From: JAPHSX01 sp041554195
Lineage (GTDB): Bacteria > Pseudomonadota > Gammaproteobacteria > Thiohalomonadales > Thiohalomonadaceae
Direction of reading: 5' to 3'
NCBI GenBank assembly: GCA_041554195.1
Contig: JBFFMJ010000003.1
Location: 248,001-312,000 of the forward strand
Length of the DNA: 64,000 nucleotides
A program made the position numbers and the translations under genes. This document shows positions 16,545 through 24,079 of the stretch, in pieces; the stretch's first letter is position 1, and the number at the start of each line of letters is the position of its first letter. The notes beneath the pieces were generated by a model. It searched no databases. It saw only the letters and a list, made by a program, of their open reading frames with translations, and was not told where the DNA came from.

Positions 16545-16664
16545 GTGGAACTCTACTGGATACTCATTATTCTTGCCGTGCTCTTTGTCTGGGGCTCGGC
16601 CACCGCACTCAAGGCGCTGGATCGCTATGCGGTTAAACAGGAGAAAAGGCATGACGATGAGTAG
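16545..16664 (+). CDS. Candidate 39-residue single-pass membrane protein
   Basis: GTG start two bases after the stop of the LEA-type gene, 40 codons including TAG. It encodes one strongly hydrophobic helix (LYWILIILAVLFVWGSATAL) followed by a positively and then negatively charged tail (KALDRYAVKQEKRHDDE). The immediate coupling and the membrane-protein codon pattern argue for a real small gene. No RBS is needed if translation is coupled. Not recognised as a known family. Confidence 0.5.
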   Translation: MELYWILIILAVLFVWGSATALKALDRYAVKQEKRHDDE

Positions 16665-16733
16665 TACCGGATCTCAGTACGATCAAGGCATACCCCTTAT
16701 AATCCCTACTTTGTTACCGAAGAGAGCAGACGC

Positions 16734-17690
16734 TTGAGCAGCCCGAACTTAAAAGAGAGTGTACGCCTGCAGCGCCAGATGCTGGGCGCCATGCTGAGTG
16801 AGGCGATGCATCGTCTGGCCGGGCTGTGTGCCGCCGATATGCAGAGCCGCCAGGCGCTGGAGTCGGTGCTGACCGAGGCGCTGCCCCACCTCTCCTACTG
16901 TAAGCACCTCTATATTCTCGACGCTCAGGGCAGGCAGATCACCGATAATATTACCCAGCACGGTCACGACGAGAGCCACTTTGGGCGCGACCGCATGGAG
17001 CGCTCCTATATGCAGGGCATTGTCGGCGAGACCGATTTCAAGCTCTCCGATGCCTACATCAGCCGCAACAAAAAGCGCCCCTCACTGACCGCGGTGCAGG
17101 TGATACGTAGCGAGGGCGACGAGCTGCTCGGTTTTCTTGGTGCCGATTTCGACCTGCGCGAACTGCCGCACACCGAGAAGCTCTATCAGGAGCCCGAGGA
17201 CTGGCGTCAGATCAAGGGCGACCCGGCGATCCGTGGCGGGGTCTTTTTACAACACCGCATCGACAGCCTGATGGACCAGCAGATCGACAATGTGCTCTCG
17301 GTGATGAACGAGCTGATGCTGGAGCACGGTGTCTATCACGGCAAGTTTCACTTCTCCAGCAACCGCGCCACCATCTGGCACGTGGACGACCCCTTCGTCT
17401 ATCGCCTGCTAAGTATCGACGACCTCACCGGCGCGGATATCTGTCTCGCCTACCCGCACCGCCCCTTTCACGAACGCGCCATCATGCGACCGGAACAGGT
17501 GGCCGAGGTGTTCGAGGTATTCAAACAGCTGCGCTTCGCCGATGAGAACGTCTACCTGCGCGCCGGCTCACTCAACATTATCAACGGCATGATCGGCCTC
17601 AACTTCAGCTGCGACGGCTCGCACTACATGCGTTATGACGAATTCCTGGATAAGAATACCGGCTTCTGGTTTGGGGTGCTGGGGTCGTAA
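16734..17690 (+). CDS. PDC (dCache-like) sensor-domain protein
   Basis: 318 residues, apparent TTG start (16734) with purine-rich GAAGAGAG upstream. The first half resembles a Cache/PDC small-ligand sensor: HLYILDAQGRQITDNI, then SYMQGIVGETDFKLSDAYIS and TAVQVIRSEGDELLGFLGAD. No transmembrane helices, kinase, GGDEF or methyl-accepting domain are visible, so this is a cytosolic stand-alone sensor of unknown output. The C-terminal 130 residues (HGVYHGKFHFSSNRATIWHV...) are a conserved extension I cannot name. Confidence 0.7.
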   Translation: MSSPNLKESVRLQRQMLGAMLSEAMHRLAGLCAADMQSRQALESVLTEALPHLSYCKHLYILDAQGRQITDNITQHGHDESHFGRDRMERSYMQGIVGETDFKLSDAYISRNKKRPSLTAVQVIRSEGDELLGFLGADFDLRELPHTEKLYQEPEDWRQIKGDPAIRGGVFLQHRIDSLMDQQIDNVLSVMNELMLEHGVYHGKFHFSSNRATIWHVDDPFVYRLLSIDDLTGADICLAYPHRPFHERAIMRPEQVAEVFEVFKQLRFADENVYLRAGSLNIINGMIGLNFSCDGSHYMRYDEFLDKNTGFWFGVLGS

Positions 17691-17843
17691 GTCACCACAC
17701 CAGGGGGCCATGCCGTCACGTAGCTCGCGCAACATGACCTACGCCATCACCCACTATCTGTAGGTCAGGTTGGCGCAAACGCCGCCATGGACGGCGACGA
17801 TAGATTGCGTCGGGAACCGGCAATCGCACGACTACCTGACACT

Positions 17844-18308
17844 TTACCCCACTGGCAACTCGGTCCTGTCCACCACCCGCCGCAACACAAAACTCGAATG
17901 CACCCCGCTCACCCCTTCGATGCGGGTGATCCGGTTGAGTAGCAGCGCCTGGTAGGCCTCCATGTCGCGCACCACCACCTTCAATTGATAGTCGGCATCG
18001 TGGCCGGTCACCAGCAGGCACTCCAGCACCTCCGGCAGGTCGCGGATCTGCTGCTCGAAGTTATCGAAACGCTCCGGGGTGTGGCGGTCCATCGAGATGT
18101 GGATCAGCGCCATCAGCGATAATCCCAGCTTCTTCGCATCGAGCATCGCCCGATAGCCGCTGATCAGCCCCGACTCCTCCAGCGCCCGCACCCGCCGCAG
18201 GCAGGGCGAGGGGGAGAGGCCGATGCGCTCGGCCAGCTCCTGATTACTCAGTCGCCCCTCGCGTTGCAGCAGCCCCAGAATAGCCCTGTCGTAACGATCC
18301 AGTTTCAC
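17844..18308 (-). CDS. Lrp/AsnC family transcriptional regulator
   Basis: 154 residues from GTG at 18308, preceded by AAGGGG; a TTG at 18323 lies in the same frame. N-terminal helix-turn-helix (LDRYDRAILGLLQREGRLSN, LAERIGLSPSPCLRRVRALE), then the RAM ligand/oligomerisation domain (LMALIHISMDRHTPERF ... VTGHDADYQLKVVVRDMEAY). Lrp-type regulators respond to amino acids. Divergent to leuA with about 245 bp between, which makes control of leucine synthesis plausible but unproven. Confidence 0.9.
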   Translation of the reverse strand: MKLDRYDRAILGLLQREGRLSNQELAERIGLSPSPCLRRVRALEESGLISGYRAMLDAKKLGLSLMALIHISMDRHTPERFDNFEQQIRDLPEVLECLLVTGHDADYQLKVVVRDMEAYQALLLNRITRIEGVSGVHSSFVLRRVVDRTELPVG

Positions 18309-18553
18309 CCCACACCCCTTCAAAACAATAATATTTCATATTGTCACAAATATTAGCAATATAGTTGCTGCATTTCTGCATTATCACGCTAAAAAACAAC
18401 ATAATTGCGCCGATTTCGCCCTATCCTTTCACTGTCGGCTAGGGGGATGCCGCTCACCCGCCGCAGCCCCCGACCAGCGCCCCACAAGGGCCATGCCGAC
18501 ATCGGCCTCAACCACCCCCCGAGGCCGCCATATTCAACCATGAGGATTCGACA

Positions 18554-20218
18554 GTGAGCAGCTTCAACCCCGGCAAGTACCGCCCCGCCCCGGCGATCCC
18601 GATGGCGAACCGCCAGTGGCCCGACCGTCGCATTGAGCAGGCCCCGATCTGGGCCAGCGTGGATCTGCGCGACGGTAACCAGGCGCTGCTGGAGCCGATG
18701 AACGTCTCACAGAAGCGCCGCATGTGGGCCCTGCTGCTCAAGCTTGGTTTTAAGGAGATCGAGGTGGGCTTCCCCTCCGCCAGTCAGCATGACTACGACT
18801 TCGTGCGCTGGCTCATCGAGGAGGAGCAGATCCCCGCCGACGTCACCATCCAGGTACTGGTGCAGGCGCGCCAGCACCTCATCGAGCGTACCTACGAGGC
18901 GCTTGAGGGCGTGCATCGCGCCATTGTCCACGTCTACAACTCCACCTCCACGGTGCAGCGCGAGCGGGTCTTCGCCAAAGACCGCGACGGCATCACCGCT
19001 ATCGCCGTCGAGGGGGCCGAGCTGGTAAAGCGCGAGGCCGAGAAGTATCCCGCCACCGAGTGGGTCTTCCAGTACTCGCCGGAGTCCTTCTCCAACACCG
19101 AGATGGATTACGCGGTGGCGATCTGCGATGCGGTGATCGCGGTGTGGCAGCCAACACCGGAGCGCCCCTGCATTATCAACCTGCCTGCCACGGTGGAGAG
19201 CACCACCCCCAACCTCTTCGCCGACCAGGTGGAGTGGTTCTGCCACCATGTCTCCCATCGCGACAGCATTATCGTCTCGCTGCACACCCACAACGACCGC
19301 GGCACCGCCGTGGCCGCTGCCGAGCTGGGACTGCTGGCCGGGGCGGACCGTATCGAGGGTACCCTGATGGGCAATGGCGAGCGCACCGGCAACATGGATA
19401 TCGTCACCATGTCGATGAACCTCTATAGCCAGGGGATCGACCCGCAGCTGGATCTCTCCAGTCCGGACGAGATCATCCAGACCTACACCCAGTGCACCGG
19501 CCTGCCGGTGCACCCGCGCCACCCGTGGGTTGGCGAGCTGGTCTATACCGCCTTCTCCGGCAGCCACCAGGACGCCATTCGCAAGTGTCTGTCACAGCAG
19601 CAGGCCGACGAGCCGTGGCAGGTCGCCTACCTGCCCATCGACCCACAGGATCTGGGCCGCGACTTTCAAGCGGTGATCCGCGTCAACAGCCAGTCGGGCA
19701 AGGGCGGCGTCGCCTTCGTACTGGAGCGCGACTACGGCCTCACCCTGCCGCGCTGGATGCAGATCGAGCTGGCACAGCGGGTACAAAAAGAGAGCGAGCA
19801 GCGACGCGGTGAGGTCGACAGCGCCACCATTCACCAGATCTTTATCGACAGCTTCATCGCCACCGCCGACAGCCCGCACCTCAGTGGCTACCGCATCGAC
19901 CGCCGCGACAAGGTCGACACCATTGAGGCACAGATCGTCGAGGGGAGCGTAGAGACCCTGATCCGCGGCGCCGGCGAAGGCGCCCTCTCCGCCTTCATCA
20001 ACGCCTGGCAGCAGCACAGCGGCCAGGAGGTGGTGGTGGTCGACTACGCGGAACACGCCATCGGCGCCGGCACCGATGCCGAGGCCGCCGCCTATGTGCA
20101 GTTGAATATTGATGGCAAACGGATCAGCGGCGCGGCACTCGATCACGACACCGTCAGCGCCTCGTTGATGGCGGTGATTGCCGCCCTGAATCAGGCGGCG
20201 CTCAAACTTGCCGCCTAA
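18554..20218 (+). CDS. leuA: 2-isopropylmalate synthase (LeuA type 2)
   Basis: 554 residues, the longer LeuA2 form. It condenses acetyl-CoA with 2-oxoisovalerate in the first committed step of leucine synthesis. Catalytic-barrel motifs: SVDLRDGNQALLEPM (metal Asp), SLHTHNDRGTAVAA (metal histidines) and GTLMGNGERTGNMDIVT. The C-terminal part holds the regulatory domain for leucine feedback. GTG start. The divergent Lrp/AsnC gene suggests amino-acid-responsive control. A perfect GC-rich stem-loop follows the stop. Confidence 0.95.
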   Translation: MSSFNPGKYRPAPAIPMANRQWPDRRIEQAPIWASVDLRDGNQALLEPMNVSQKRRMWALLLKLGFKEIEVGFPSASQHDYDFVRWLIEEEQIPADVTIQVLVQARQHLIERTYEALEGVHRAIVHVYNSTSTVQRERVFAKDRDGITAIAVEGAELVKREAEKYPATEWVFQYSPESFSNTEMDYAVAICDAVIAVWQPTPERPCIINLPATVESTTPNLFADQVEWFCHHVSHRDSIIVSLHTHNDRGTAVAAAELGLLAGADRIEGTLMGNGERTGNMDIVTMSMNLYSQGIDPQLDLSSPDEIIQTYTQCTGLPVHPRHPWVGELVYTAFSGSHQDAIRKCLSQQQADEPWQVAYLPIDPQDLGRDFQAVIRVNSQSGKGGVAFVLERDYGLTLPRWMQIELAQRVQKESEQRRGEVDSATIHQIFIDSFIATADSPHLSGYRIDRRDKVDTIEAQIVEGSVETLIRGAGEGALSAFINAWQQHSGQEVVVVDYAEHAIGAGTDAEAAAYVQLNIDGKRISGAALDHDTVSASLMAVIAALNQAALKLAA

Positions 20219-20225
20219 GCCATAG

Positions 20226-20245
20226 GCTGGGCAGCCATGCCCAGC
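20226..20245 (+). terminator. Stem-loop after leuA
   Basis: Perfect 8-bp stem GCTGGGCA / TGCCCAGC with a 4-base loop, 7 bp after the leuA stop. No T-run follows, so termination would be weak or need Rho. Confidence 0.45.
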
Positions 20246-20300
20246 AAATTCAGCTTCATCCCATGCTACACTCGCCCCATATTTTGAACCGGGGAGAACG

Positions 20301-20714
20301 ATGGTGAAGAAAGGGGAAATCTTTACGCTAAAGATGGGCGTCAGGGATTACGAGTGCGATATCCAGCGCATCGTCAATAACAGTGTCTACCAGAACTATC
20401 TGGAACATGCGCGGCATGAGTATCTAAAGGATATCGGCGTCGATTTTGCCGAGTATGCGATGCGCGGTATCCATCTGGTGGTGATACGCGCCGAGATTGA
20501 CTACAAAACCCCGCTGGCGAGCGGCGATAAATTTACCGTGAGCGTACAGATGGTGCGTGAGTCACGGGTCAAGTTTGCCTTTGTGCAGGAGATCCATCGT
20601 GACAGTGACAACCAGCTGGTGATACAGGCCAAGATCATCGGCACCGCTATTAACACCAGAGGCCGCCCGGAGATCCCCGAGCAGCTTGATGCCCTGATCC
20701 CACTCGATAACTAA
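20301..20714 (+). CDS. 4-hydroxybenzoyl-CoA-type (hotdog) thioesterase
   Basis: 137 residues, hotdog fold of the 4HBT/YbgC type: VRDYECDIQRIVNNSVYQNYLEHARHEYL contains the catalytic Asp-x-N-x-VNN pattern of the family, and later VVIRAEIDYKTPLASGDKFTV. It hydrolyses acyl-CoA or acyl-ACP thioesters; the acyl chain is not predictable. RBS GGGGAG upstream of ATG. The DUF6164 gene follows 4 bp later. Confidence 0.88.
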   Translation: MVKKGEIFTLKMGVRDYECDIQRIVNNSVYQNYLEHARHEYLKDIGVDFAEYAMRGIHLVVIRAEIDYKTPLASGDKFTVSVQMVRESRVKFAFVQEIHRDSDNQLVIQAKIIGTAINTRGRPEIPEQLDALIPLDN

Positions 20715-20718
20715 CACC

Positions 20719-21087
20719 ATGCCACACCTGCTATTCAAACTTAACAACGTGCCCGAGGATGAGCACATCGAGGTGCGCCGTCTGCTCGATGAAAATGACA
20801 TTGAATATTACGAAACCGATGCCGGTCGCTTTGGCATCTCGCTGGCAGCGATCTGGTTGCGTGACGATGGGGAGATTGAGCGGGCGCGCGAGCTTCTGAT
20901 CCAATATCAGGAACAGCGTTACCGCCAGGCACGGGCCGAGTATGAACAACAGGAGCGTGAGGGCACGGCGGAGACGATGTGGCAGCGGGCGTGGCGGCAA
21001 CCGCTGCGTACCCTTATCTATATTGGCGTTATTTTCGCCATTCTCTACTTCTCGACCATGCCGTTCTGGATGCTGAGCGAAAAATAA
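20719..21087 (+). CDS. DUF6164 family membrane protein
   Basis: 122 residues. An N-terminal ferredoxin-like DUF2007-style part (LLFKLNNVPEDEHIEVRRLL, GRFGISLAAIWLRDD), a charged coiled region rich in Arg, Gln and Glu, and one C-terminal transmembrane helix (TLIYIGVIFAILYFSTMPFW). Function unknown. Cotranscribed with the thioesterase; convergent with the MOSC gene. Confidence 0.75.
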   Translation: MPHLLFKLNNVPEDEHIEVRRLLDENDIEYYETDAGRFGISLAAIWLRDDGEIERARELLIQYQEQRYRQARAEYEQQEREGTAETMWQRAWRQPLRTLIYIGVIFAILYFSTMPFWMLSEK

Positions 21088-21099
21088 CGTCGTAGCCGA

Positions 21100-21537
21100 T
21101 CAGGGCTCTAGCGAGACCCCGGCCCCCACCGTTAACAACGCCCCCCGCACTACCCGACAGGTCACCCCGCCACGCCACCCTTTGGCCAGCGCCTTGAACA
21201 GGCCGGGATGCAGTGACTCCATGCGATGACAGGGATCGGTCTCGCCGGTGATCTCTAAAACAGCCTCGCCTATTTGGATCTCTCTGCCCCGGGTCTGCTC
21301 CAGCGGCAGCGCATCCACTAATAGATTGGCACGACGCTCTACCCAGAGCAGCTCAATATCCAGCTCACTACAGGCGGCCTGCCAGTCGGCCAGCGACATC
21401 AGGGTCACCTGGCGCTTTCCCGGCCTGCCCCGGCTGTCGCCCTCCACGCCGCGCTCGCAGCTCATCTCCGCCTGCGACAGTTCCTGCATCGCCCTTTCAC
21501 CGTGCGGCCTGATGGCGATACCAAGCAGTGTTGCCAC
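21100..21537 (-). CDS. MOSC-domain protein
   Basis: 145 residues. The MOSC fold is seen in MSCERGVEGDSRGRPGKRQV, VERRANLLVDALPLEQTRG and the conserved EITGETDPCHRME, whose Cys is the candidate molybdenum-cofactor or sulfur ligand. MOSC proteins carry sulfur or molybdenum cofactor chemistry. It lies 1 bp downstream of the DUF1415 gene on the same strand. Confidence 0.88.
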   Translation of the reverse strand: MATLLGIAIRPHGERAMQELSQAEMSCERGVEGDSRGRPGKRQVTLMSLADWQAACSELDIELLWVERRANLLVDALPLEQTRGREIQIGEAVLEITGETDPCHRMESLHPGLFKALAKGWRGGVTCRVVRGALLTVGAGVSLEP

Positions 21538-21538
21538 C

Positions 21539-22114
21539 CTACTCGCCCTTGCCTATCTGCATGCACTCGGCGAGCATCTCACGCATCTTCTCCGCACCCA
21601 GCTTTTCCATGGTGCGGATATTGCGCTCGGGGATCTTGTCGGGGCGGGCGTAAGTAAGGATCGCCTTCTCCAGCAGCTCCTCACGCAACAGGTGCAGCAC
21701 CGGATAGGGGGAGCGGTTGGTGAAGTTCTCCGCATCCTCAGGCTCGGTACCGGCGAACTGGTAATCGGGGTGCAGGCTTGCCACCTGGAACACACCGTTG
21801 TAGCCGGAGTGATCGAGCAGCAGATCGACCACCGCGAGAAAGTCGTTGTAGTCGTAAAAATCGTTCAGCACCCAGGGGTGGATCAACACCGTGGTTTCGA
21901 TCTGCTGTGGGTCGCTGTCGCGCAACAGCTCCAGCTCCCGCTGCACATCGGCCAGCAGCGTCTCCTCATCGCGCGCCTCGCTCACAACGTAGCGAACCTG
22001 CCCCGCCTCCACCGGCTTGCGGGCAAAGGGACAGAGATTCAGGGCGACCACCGCACGCTCTACCCAGCAGCGGGTACGGGCGATGATGGTTTCAGGGTTG
22101 GGTGTCTTGGTCAT
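21539..22114 (-). CDS. DUF1415 family protein
   Basis: 191 residues from the ATG at 22114. The in-frame extension to 22201 reads low-complexity leader and is unlikely. Family features are RTRCWVERAVVALNLCPFAR near the start, TVLIHPWVLNDFYDYNDFL in the middle and FTNRSPYPVLHLLREE near the end. I know the family as conserved in proteobacteria without assigned function. Translationally close to the MOSC gene downstream. Confidence 0.85.
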   Translation of the reverse strand: MTKTPNPETIIARTRCWVERAVVALNLCPFARKPVEAGQVRYVVSEARDEETLLADVQRELELLRDSDPQQIETTVLIHPWVLNDFYDYNDFLAVVDLLLDHSGYNGVFQVASLHPDYQFAGTEPEDAENFTNRSPYPVLHLLREELLEKAILTYARPDKIPERNIRTMEKLGAEKMREMLAECMQIGKGE

Positions 22115-22270
22115 GGGGGGATGATAGCGTAAATGGTGGGGGGGCTGGAGGGATCGGTTGGTTGTACCTGTTTGAAGTGTGTGGGTATAGTGGTTCAACA
22201 CAGGGAAGTGGTGACCAGCTCAAACACCTCCCTTGATGATTACATACAGGCAAGATACCGAATCACGTAC

Positions 22271-22406
22271 GGTCAATTCGCCCGTTTTTACGCGTATTCT
22301 GCGGGTTAGTGGGCGATTCGCCTGTTTTTACGCGGAATTGACGGGGTAGTGGGCGATGTACCCGTTTTTACGCGGAATTGACGGGGTATCGGGAAGATCG
22401 CCTGTT
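22271..22406. repeat. 40-bp tandem repeats next to the gene-cassette array
   Basis: Three full units at 22271-22310, 22311-22350 and 22351-22390 and a partial one to 22406. Each contains a C(C/T)CGTTTTTACGCG-like core (CCTGTTTTTACGCG or CCCGTTTTTACGCG), and the second and third share CGCGGAATTGACGGGGTA. A short palindrome GGCGATTCGCC spans one unit boundary. The last copy runs to within 8 bp of the first cassette boundary (22414). Confidence 0.9.
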
Positions 22407-22444
22407 ACTTAGTGTTAGCCACAACAACAACAAGGAGTTGCTCG

Positions 22445-22690
22445 TTGAACATCACAGAGTATGAAGCAAGAGAAATTATGCGCCTGTGTAATGCCGCAAC
22501 TCCTGGGCCATGGAAGTCATATATTGAGGGACGCGACCATACGTCAGGATCTAGCTTTATACAAACAGGAGAAAATGATATTGAACTCTCTGGAGCTACT
22601 GCTTCAGATCAGGATTTTATTGCTGCCGCGCGTCAAGAGATTCCAAGGCTTGTTGCTGCGCTTGCTCAGCTTAAAGGATGGTCAATCTGA
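22445..22690 (+). CDS. Cassette-encoded hypothetical protein 1
   Basis: 81 residues from TTG at 22445, chosen for the AAGGAG seven bases upstream; a GTG at 22412 would overlap the recombination site. Contains NITEYEAREIMRLCNAATPG and ends DFIAAARQEIPRLVAALAQL. The motif C-N-A-A-T-P-G-P-W followed by DFIAAAR..IP.L is shared by phage and cassette-borne small proteins I have seen, of unknown function. More AT-rich than the chromosome around it. Confidence 0.65.
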   Translation: MNITEYEAREIMRLCNAATPGPWKSYIEGRDHTSGSSFIQTGENDIELSGATASDQDFIAAARQEIPRLVAALAQLKGWSI

Positions 22691-22697
22691 TGTGCGC

Positions 22698-22801
22698 GGC
22701 TAACAAGTCACTCAAGCCGACCCACTTCCGCGGCACATATTTTGTACAAAATCGCACAAAATACGCACCGCTCCAGCGGTCGGCTTAGTTTGGCGTTATG
22801 C
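22698..22801 (+). other. attC recombination site of cassette 1
   Basis: 104 bp. Left arm GGCTAAC then AAGTCACTCAAGCCGACC; right arm GGTCGGCTTAGTTTGGC then GTTATGC. The inner arms pair over CAAGCCGACC / GGTCGGCTT-G with an extrahelical base, as in folded attC sites, and the variable terminal region of about 55 bp contains inverted ATTTTGTACAAAAT-like sequence. This is the standard architecture of integron cassette sites. Confidence 0.85.
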
Positions 22802-22814
22802 ATAAAGAAAAGAT

Positions 22815-23345
22815 ATGAAAAGAATCTACAGAACCGACTCTGGAATGTTATGCATTTGGAACTATGACAGTTTCAAGCATATTCATGATTATGACACTTG
22901 GGATAAAGAACTTTGCGAGGATGATGATATTTCAAGAAACATCAAAAACCGATCTTTTGTCCCACTTAATCTTGGTGATGGTGCGTTTGAGGTTGAAGTC
23001 AGACTTTGTGAAAACAACCTCTCTGATCGCGAAAGGGAATACTTGCTGGTGCCATCTCAGCCATATGCACTAAATACATCAGGTACTATATGTGTCTCCG
23101 GTCTGGAGCATGTGGCGGGTGACACAGATGAGAATGTTGAAACCGTTAAAATCAAACCCGGTGCATATGTTATTCAGGCTAACCTCATAGACTGGAATCA
23201 AGAGCCTGGGGCAGTTGACAGTGACGGCAACCCAACAAACACAGCACTACCTGACATGATTGTTTTCATAACTGAAAACGGCAATCAGAACATTGAATAT
23301 AGAACGGAAGTTGAAACATTCAGGAAAGAGGATGCATTGAGGTAA
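22815..23345 (+). CDS. Cassette-encoded hypothetical protein 2
   Basis: 176 residues starting 14 bp after the cassette junction, typical cassette spacing. Rich in Asp, Glu and Asn, without signal peptide or transmembrane helix. Contains KPGAYVIQANLIDWNQEPGA and DMIVFITENGNQ, suggesting a beta-rich cytosolic protein. A distant resemblance to immunity-type cassette proteins is only an impression. AT-rich. Function not recognised. Confidence 0.7.
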   Translation: MKRIYRTDSGMLCIWNYDSFKHIHDYDTWDKELCEDDDISRNIKNRSFVPLNLGDGAFEVEVRLCENNLSDREREYLLVPSQPYALNTSGTICVSGLEHVAGDTDENVETVKIKPGAYVIQANLIDWNQEPGAVDSDGNPTNTALPDMIVFITENGNQNIEYRTEVETFRKEDALR

Positions 23346-23346
23346 T

Positions 23347-23392
23347 GCATAACAAACAGTTCAAGCCGACCCGCCTCCGCGGCAGGAGACTC
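23347..23392 (+). other. Truncated attC site of cassette 2
   Basis: Left half intact: GCATAAC followed by AAACAGTTCAAGCCGACC and CGCCTCCGCGGC. The matching right half (GGTCGGCTT...GTTATGC) is missing; sequence from about 23393 is unrelated apart from a short GCCGCGGC near 23447. The site should not recombine. Confidence 0.75.
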
Positions 23393-23504
23393 CCCTCTTC
23401 CGAATATGTTGCAGCATGTGGGCAGTACGACACGCCGCGGCCCTTGAATCACTCAGCGCAGGCATCCATATCGTTACACTTGTACAACTTCTAGAAGGCT
23501 GGAG

Positions 23505-23981
23505 ATGATGATACTGGAGAAAGAGCAGACTGCACCAATGTTTAGCGCGCCAAATCAGGAGCAGCGGATGATTAGCCTTGCCGATTATCTGGGCAAGCGG
23601 CATGTTGTGCTCTATTTCTATCCTAAGGACGATACGACTGGCTGCACCCTCGAAGCCAACCAGTTTACCGCACTGGCCAGTGAGTTTGCCCTGCAGGATA
23701 CGGTGGTGCTAGGGGTGAGCAAAGACTCGTGTGAAAGCCACCAGGCCTTTATCGACAAGTATGGCCTGAAGGTGGACCTGCTGGCCGATACCTCCGGTTC
23801 ACTCTGCGATGCCTACGGGGTGTGGCAGGAGAAGGAGAAAGACGGGGTAAAGAAGATGGGTATCGTGCGCTCTACCTTCGTAATCGACAAATCCGGCAAG
23901 CTGCGCGAGGCCATCTATGGGGTGAGTGCAGACGGACACGCGCAGGAGATCCTTGAGGGAATCAAGACACTGGGCGAATAG
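23505..23981 (+). CDS. bcp: Peroxiredoxin, BCP/PrxQ subfamily
   Basis: 158 residues. Reduces hydroperoxides with thioredoxin. Peroxidatic Cys in YPKDDTTGCTLEANQF. The resolving Cys five residues later that E. coli Bcp has is absent, but other Cys occur at VSKDSCESH and SLCDAYG, so the mechanism may be 1-Cys or atypical. STFVIDKSGKLRE completes the family pattern. Two adjacent ATGs (23505, 23508). First of three thiol-redox genes in this stretch. Confidence 0.9.
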   Translation: MMILEKEQTAPMFSAPNQEQRMISLADYLGKRHVVLYFYPKDDTTGCTLEANQFTALASEFALQDTVVLGVSKDSCESHQAFIDKYGLKVDLLADTSGSLCDAYGVWQEKEKDGVKKMGIVRSTFVIDKSGKLREAIYGVSADGHAQEILEGIKTLGE

Positions 23982-24079
23982 CTGGGAAGTCAGTCGACTT
24001 CCCTCAGATTAACCTATATTACGGTGTCATCTAGTATATTAGTGGCCTGTGTTTAAACCCGACTATAAAAGAGAGCCAG

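Larger units (their letters stand above)
22414..23392 (+). mobile_element. Two-cassette integron-type array without integrase
   Basis: Two ORFs each followed by an attC-type site. The boundary heptamers obey cassette logic: GTTAGCC at 22414-22420 is the exact complement of GGCTAAC at 22698-22704, and GTTATGC at 22795-22801 is the exact complement of GCATAAC at 23347-23353. So cassette 1 spans about 22415-22795 and cassette 2 starts at 22796. No intI gene or attI is seen in the window. The second attC has lost its right half, so the array is decayed on that side (a CALIN). Confidence 0.8.

Noticed and set aside
17700..17843. Imperfect repeats around ACGTAGCTCGCGCAAC and TAGGTCAGGTTGGCGCAA downstream of the PDC gene, considered as a terminator or mobile repeat.
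   Set aside because: The pairing is too imperfect and lacks a T-run or target duplication.
18447..18557. A 36-residue ORF ending in the leuA start (GTGA overlap), considered as a leucine leader peptide.
   Set aside because: It has only two Leu codons, none clustered, no visible attenuator hairpin or T-run, and a GGGGG directly against its ATG. Probably chance in GC-rich DNA.
18707..19567. Long open frame antisense to leuA (about 286 codons).
   Set aside because: It is a mirror of high-GC codon bias in leuA. Its product is His/Gly/Val low-complexity and matches no family. Same reasoning for the long antisense frames at 4711-5457, 11491-12330, 26292-27050 and 33623-34426.
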